From contig JBAYJY010000217.1 in NCBI GenBank assembly GCA_041664945.1, positions 1-7,038 of the forward strand: a stretch of 7,038 nucleotides of DNA. Reading direction: 5' to 3'. The notes below the pieces were generated by a model that worked only from the letters and a program-made list of their open reading frames with translations, did not search any database and was not told the origin of the DNA. Source of the DNA: JBAYJY01 sp041664945 (GTDB taxonomy: Bacteria > UBP15 > UBA6099). Shown piece after piece: positions 5,113-7,038 of the stretch. Positions within the stretch are counted from its first letter, which is position 1. Every line of letters begins with the position of its first letter. The position numbers were made by a program, and so were the translations under genes.

Positions 5113-5958
5113 ATGTCATTAACTAGGATTAATACCAACACTGATGCTCTGTTAGCGGGCGCGAATTTACGGAAAATGGAATTTCAAATGAGCCGCACGC
5201 TATCACACTTGTCCACAGGCTTGAGAATTACCAATTCTTCTGATGATCCTTCAGGCAACGCGCTGAGCGCGGCTTTCCGCGCACAACTCGGCGGAGTTTC
5301 CATGGCGATTCAGAACGCGGAAGACGGCCTCTCCATGATGTCAACAGCGGATCAAGCGCTGGCCGACAATATGGATATGCTGCTTCGGATGCGCGACATA
5401 GCCGTAAGGGCAAGTTCTGATGCAACTCTTACTACATCTCAGAGACAAACGATGGAACAGGAATACATTAATTTGAAAACCGAGTTGGGTCGAAGAAAAA
5501 CGGCGATCACATTCAATGGCAAATGCCTGTTCTCCGGCGGTCTCAGCGGAAAAACCATTCAAATCGGACCCGACAATGTTGCCGGGTACAAATTGAGCAT
5601 TCAGCTTCCGTTGCTTTCTGTATCAAACATCAACGGACGCAACATCGCGAGCGCGCATGTCAGTTCTGTCACTTCGGCTGCGAGAGCGATTGATCTCGTA
5701 CAGAGCGCAATCAATGGAATGGCCAACATGCAGAATCTGGTCGGCTCGCAGGAAAGATCTCTCGAACGCCTGATAAATGACTTGCGATCACAGCAGGTTA
5801 ATGTTGCGGCGGCTTCTTCGAGAATCACCGATGCCGACATGGCATCGGAGATCACGAATTTCGCAAGGCAGCAGATTATCGCTCAATCGGCAACAGCGAT
5901 GATCGCTCAGGCGAATGCTCAACCGAACTCGATCATGAAGATTCTCGGTATCGGGTGA
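5113..5958 (+). CDS. Flagellin (short, D0/D1-only type)
   Basis: The filament subunit, exported through the flagellar channel and polymerised at the tip. It has 281 residues. The N-terminal half has the D0/D1 heptads and the motif LSTGLRITNSSDDPSGNALS (about 33-52), then QNAEDGLSMMSTADQAL (67-83), all flagellin-typical. The C-terminus has SRITDADMASEITNF (236-250) and ends PNSIMKILGIG. The middle is very short, so outer domains D2/D3 are absent and the filament should be thin and smooth. Cys138 in FNGKCLF is uncommon for an exported flagellin. It lies between two fliW–csrA pairs, whose products would control it, and its leader carries CsrA-type sites. FlgL-like proteins are a possible confusion, but the N-terminal and C-terminal motifs favour flagellin. 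Confidence 0.93.
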   Translation: MSLTRINTNTDALLAGANLRKMEFQMSRTLSHLSTGLRITNSSDDPSGNALSAAFRAQLGGVSMAIQNAEDGLSMMSTADQALADNMDMLLRMRDIAVRASSDATLTTSQRQTMEQEYINLKTELGRRKTAITFNGKCLFSGGLSGKTIQIGPDNVAGYKLSIQLPLLSVSNINGRNIASAHVSSVTSAARAIDLVQSAINGMANMQNLVGSQERSLERLINDLRSQQVNVAAASSRITDADMASEITNFARQQIIAQSATAMIAQANAQPNSIMKILGIG

Positions 5959-5979
5959 TAAGCAGTCCGTAAATATTAT

Positions 5980-5999
5980 TCTTACTCTTCCAAGTAAGA
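5980..5999 (+). other. Inverted repeat just after the flagellin gene
   Basis: TCTTACT (5980-5986) pairs with AGTAAGA (5993-5999), 6-nt loop. No T-run follows, so it is unlikely to terminate alone; it may protect the mRNA 3' end. Its right arm is part of the 13-bp direct repeat that recurs at 6227. Confidence 0.4.
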
Positions 6000-6063
6000 G
6001 CGCTGTAGCATAACAGAGTTTGAAACTTGGATTAAAAGCCTAGGGTGTTATTTTTTGATAAAT
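5992..6063 (+). repeat. Direct-repeat pair, first occurrence
   Basis: AAGTAAGAGCGCT (5992-6004) followed by TTATTTTTTGATAAAT (6048-6063). Both strings recur in the same order at 6227-6239 and 6250-6266, the second with one extra T. The spacing differs (43 nt here, 10 nt there). The function is unknown; partial duplication of a non-coding segment is a simple explanation. Confidence 0.5.
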
Positions 6064-6067
6064 TTCC

Positions 6068-6098
6068 AGCCCTCCCGGGAACGGGAGGGCTTTTTTTT
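6068..6098 (+). terminator. Strong intrinsic terminator of the flagellin gene
   Basis: AGCCCTCCCG (6068-6077) pairs perfectly with CGGGAGGGCT (6082-6091) around a GGAA tetraloop, followed by eight T (6091-6098). It lies 110 nt after the flagellin stop codon and separates it from the second fliW–csrA unit. Confidence 0.95.
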
Positions 6099-6278
6099 GT
6101 CTTTTCCATCCCGAATTGGGCAAAACAGCTATGAATCATGGCAGGCTCCATAGGCGAAACCGTTCCCATATTATTGCATACATTTGATCCAGCGCGATGA
6201 GCGCGATTCAGGAAAAAATACGCTGAAAGTAAGAGCGCTTTTCACAACATTATTTTTTTGATAAATAAGTCATCCTAC
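6099..6278. other. Non-coding stretch between terminator and next promoter
   Basis: No credible gene is seen. ATG-started frames here are under 20 codons and lack ribosome binding sites. It holds the second direct-repeat pair (6227-6266) and a tandem GCGCGAT (6193-6199 and 6202-6208). With the flagellin 3' region and the fliW leader, the whole 5959-6487 gap is non-coding. Confidence 0.6.
6227..6266 (+). repeat. Direct-repeat pair, second occurrence
   Basis: AAGTAAGAGCGCT (6227-6239), 10 nt, then TTAT plus seven T-start string ending GATAAAT (6250-6266). It matches the pair at 5992-6063 and sits just upstream of the second fliW promoter, so an upstream regulatory role is possible but unsupported. 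Confidence 0.5.
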
Positions 6279-6307
6279 TTGACTAATAAGATTGAAGTTC
6301 GTACAAT
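6279..6307 (+). promoter_or_regulatory. Sigma-70-type promoter of the second fliW–csrA pair
   Basis: TTGACT (6279-6284), 17-nt spacer, TACAAT (6302-6307): five of six matches in each box. A short inverted repeat, AGTCA (6268-6272) and TGACT (6280-6284), covers the -35 box and could be an operator. The predicted start is near 6314, giving a leader of about 174 nt. Position relative to the leader hairpin matches copy 1. Confidence 0.75.
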
Positions 6308-6350
6308 TTAACAGTAGGATTGTAACATTATTATTATTAGATAGAATATC

Positions 6351-6487
6351 AAGGCGGCTTTCGACTCAAAGTTGCCTTTAAGCGCCCTCCTCTAGGACGA
6401 ACCAATCGGTAGTATTTTGTGAACGGATGCGCCCCGGCAAAATGACTTTGCCATACAGGGGCTACGGATGGTTCACGGAGGAGAGCG
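6351..6487 (+). promoter_or_regulatory. Structured cis-regulatory leader RNA of fliW, copy 2
   Basis: Same architecture as the leader at 3816-3953. P1 is an 11-bp hairpin (6351-6361 with 6368-6378, two G·U pairs) without a T-run. CCTCCTCTAGGA (6386-6397) and CAATCGGTA (6403-6411) are identical to copy 1. P2 is GTGAAC (6419-6424) with GTTCAC (6471-6476), perfect. P3 is GCCCC (6431-6435) with GGGGC (6458-6462). P4 is GGCAAA (6436-6441) with TTTGCC (6447-6452), loop ATGAC, with a 5-nt bulge ATACA (6453-6457). ACGGATGC and TACGGAT flank P3. CTCCTC (6387-6392) can pair with the Shine-Dalgarno GAGGAG (6478-6483). Stem sequences differ from copy 1 while pairing is kept, which argues for selection on structure. 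Confidence 0.78.
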
Positions 6488-6970
6488 GTGAAAGTAATTA
6501 CTTCGCGTTTCGGCGATCTTGATGTCGCCGAGGAACAGATTTATACACTGGCATATCCATTGCCCGGTTTTTCAGCGACTTCCAGTTTCTTCTTCATCCA
6601 AAAAGAGAAAATAGCGCCTTTTCAATGGATGCAATCCGTTGAGGAAAGCGGTTTGACTTTTGTTGTCGTTGAACCGCACCATTTTTTTCATGACTATGCG
6701 CCCTCGATAAGCGCCGGCGATTTGAAAGAACTCGGATTGTCGCGGACAGAAGATGCGGCGTTGATGGCGATAGTGGTTTTGCCTGAGGACATGACAAAGA
6801 TGACTGCGAATATGCGCGGGCCATTGGTGATTAATAATGCTACGAGAAGAATGAAACAGGTGTTTTTGGACAGCGACAGGTGGACGGTGAGCGAGTCCAT
6901 AGTTGAAGGGATCAGAAGAAAAGAACAGGCGGCGATGGACGCGAAAGTTGCCGGCGAAGGTAATTTGTGA
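6488..6970 (+). CDS. fliW: Flagellar assembly factor FliW, copy 2
   Basis: This is a second 160-residue FliW, starting at GTG 6488 with GGAGGAG (6477-6483) 4 nt upstream. It keeps the stretches identical to copy 1 that should form the core: FFFIQKEKIAPFQWMQS (34-50) and LMAIVVLPEDMTKMTAN (92-108). Differences cluster at 70-90 (the segment after HDY) and in the C-terminal tail, which may affect partner choice. About 28 % of residues differ from copy 1, so this is not a recent duplication. It lies downstream of the flagellin terminator under its own promoter and structured leader, and 30 nt before csrA, exactly as in copy 1. Whether both bind the same flagellin and CsrA cannot be told here. Confidence 0.95.
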   Translation: MKVITSRFGDLDVAEEQIYTLAYPLPGFSATSSFFFIQKEKIAPFQWMQSVEESGLTFVVVEPHHFFHDYAPSISAGDLKELGLSRTEDAALMAIVVLPEDMTKMTANMRGPLVINNATRRMKQVFLDSDRWTVSESIVEGIRRKEQAAMDAKVAGEGNL

Positions 6971-6980
6971 CGGGTTGAAG

Positions 6981-6991
6981 AACACGGAGGT
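6981..6991 (+). promoter_or_regulatory. csrA ribosome binding site in a CsrA-like context (copy 2)
   Basis: AACACGGAGGT, with CGGAGG ending 10 nt before GTG 7001. The shared ACACGGAGG and the identical 30-nt fliW–csrA spacing mark it as the counterpart of the copy-1 site and a candidate for CsrA self-control. Confidence 0.5.
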
Positions 6992-7000
6992 TACGCGATT

Positions 7001-7038
7001 GTGTTAGTTCTGTCGAGAAAGCTCGAAGAGAGCATAAT
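7001..7038 (+). CDS. csrA: Translational regulator CsrA, copy 2 (3'-truncated by the window edge)
   Basis: Only the first 12 codons are visible: GTG followed by codons for LVLSRKLEESI, identical to copy 1 at the protein level although third codon positions differ. This is the first beta strand of CsrA. The rest lies beyond the window, so whether this copy is intact, keeps R44 and N55, or is truncated cannot be judged. Confidence 0.9.
   Translation, partial: MLVLSRKLEESI

Noticed and set aside
6122..6215. Short ATG frames in the gap after the terminator
   Set aside because: All are under 20 codons and lack ribosome binding sites.
1..7038. Mobile elements, CRISPR arrays, tRNA or rRNA genes
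   Set aside because: No transposase or integrase, spaced repeat array or RNA-gene signature was seen; the duplication of fliW–csrA is not flanked by insertion-sequence ends.

Overview
The window is a late flagellar gene cluster from a motile bacterium that uses the FliW–CsrA–flagellin partner switch. That switch is best known from Bacillota and also occurs in Spirochaetota and other phyla outside the gamma-proteobacteria. GC content looks close to 50 %. I cannot assign a phylum from the sequence. The layout and the CsrA residues (R44 and N55) fit a Bacillus-type circuit.

Layout, all genes on the + strand: the 3' part of flgK (to 2401); a sigma-28-type promoter (2443-2470) and flgL (2516-3757); a first fliW–csrA pair (3954-4436 and 4467-4703); a 409-nt flagellin leader with no clear promoter of its own (4704-5112); a short flagellin gene (5113-5958); a strong intrinsic terminator (6068-6098); a non-coding stretch with short direct repeats; and a second fliW–csrA pair (6488-6970 and 7001 to the window end, where csrA is cut off). 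FlgK and FlgL are the hook–filament junction proteins, and flagellin builds the filament. In the known circuit, FliW binds either flagellin or CsrA. When flagellin has been exported, free FliW holds CsrA off the flagellin mRNA.

The most interesting content is at the RNA level. Both fliW genes are preceded by the same long structured leader (about 3816-3953 and 6351-6487). It sits at the same distance from a matching sigma-70-type promoter in each copy. The two leaders share exact blocks (CCTCCTCTAGGA, CAATCGGTA, TGAACGGATGCGCC) separated by diverged sequence. Three helices are kept by compensatory changes between the copies. A CTCCTC segment in the 5' half is complementary to the fliW Shine-Dalgarno GAGGAG in both. 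Repeated GGA motifs (ACGGAUG, AYGGAU, ACGGAGG) suggest CsrA as ligand, though a different ligand is possible.

The flagellin leader has a textbook CsrA-type hairpin (6-bp stem, AGGAA loop, 5039-5055) and a Shine-Dalgarno in ACAAGGAGG context. It also has an upstream GGA-rich folded part (about 4724-4850). Both csrA Shine-Dalgarno regions share ACACGGAGG. The window therefore looks like a duplicated, RNA-controlled CsrA/FliW module placed on both sides of its target gene.
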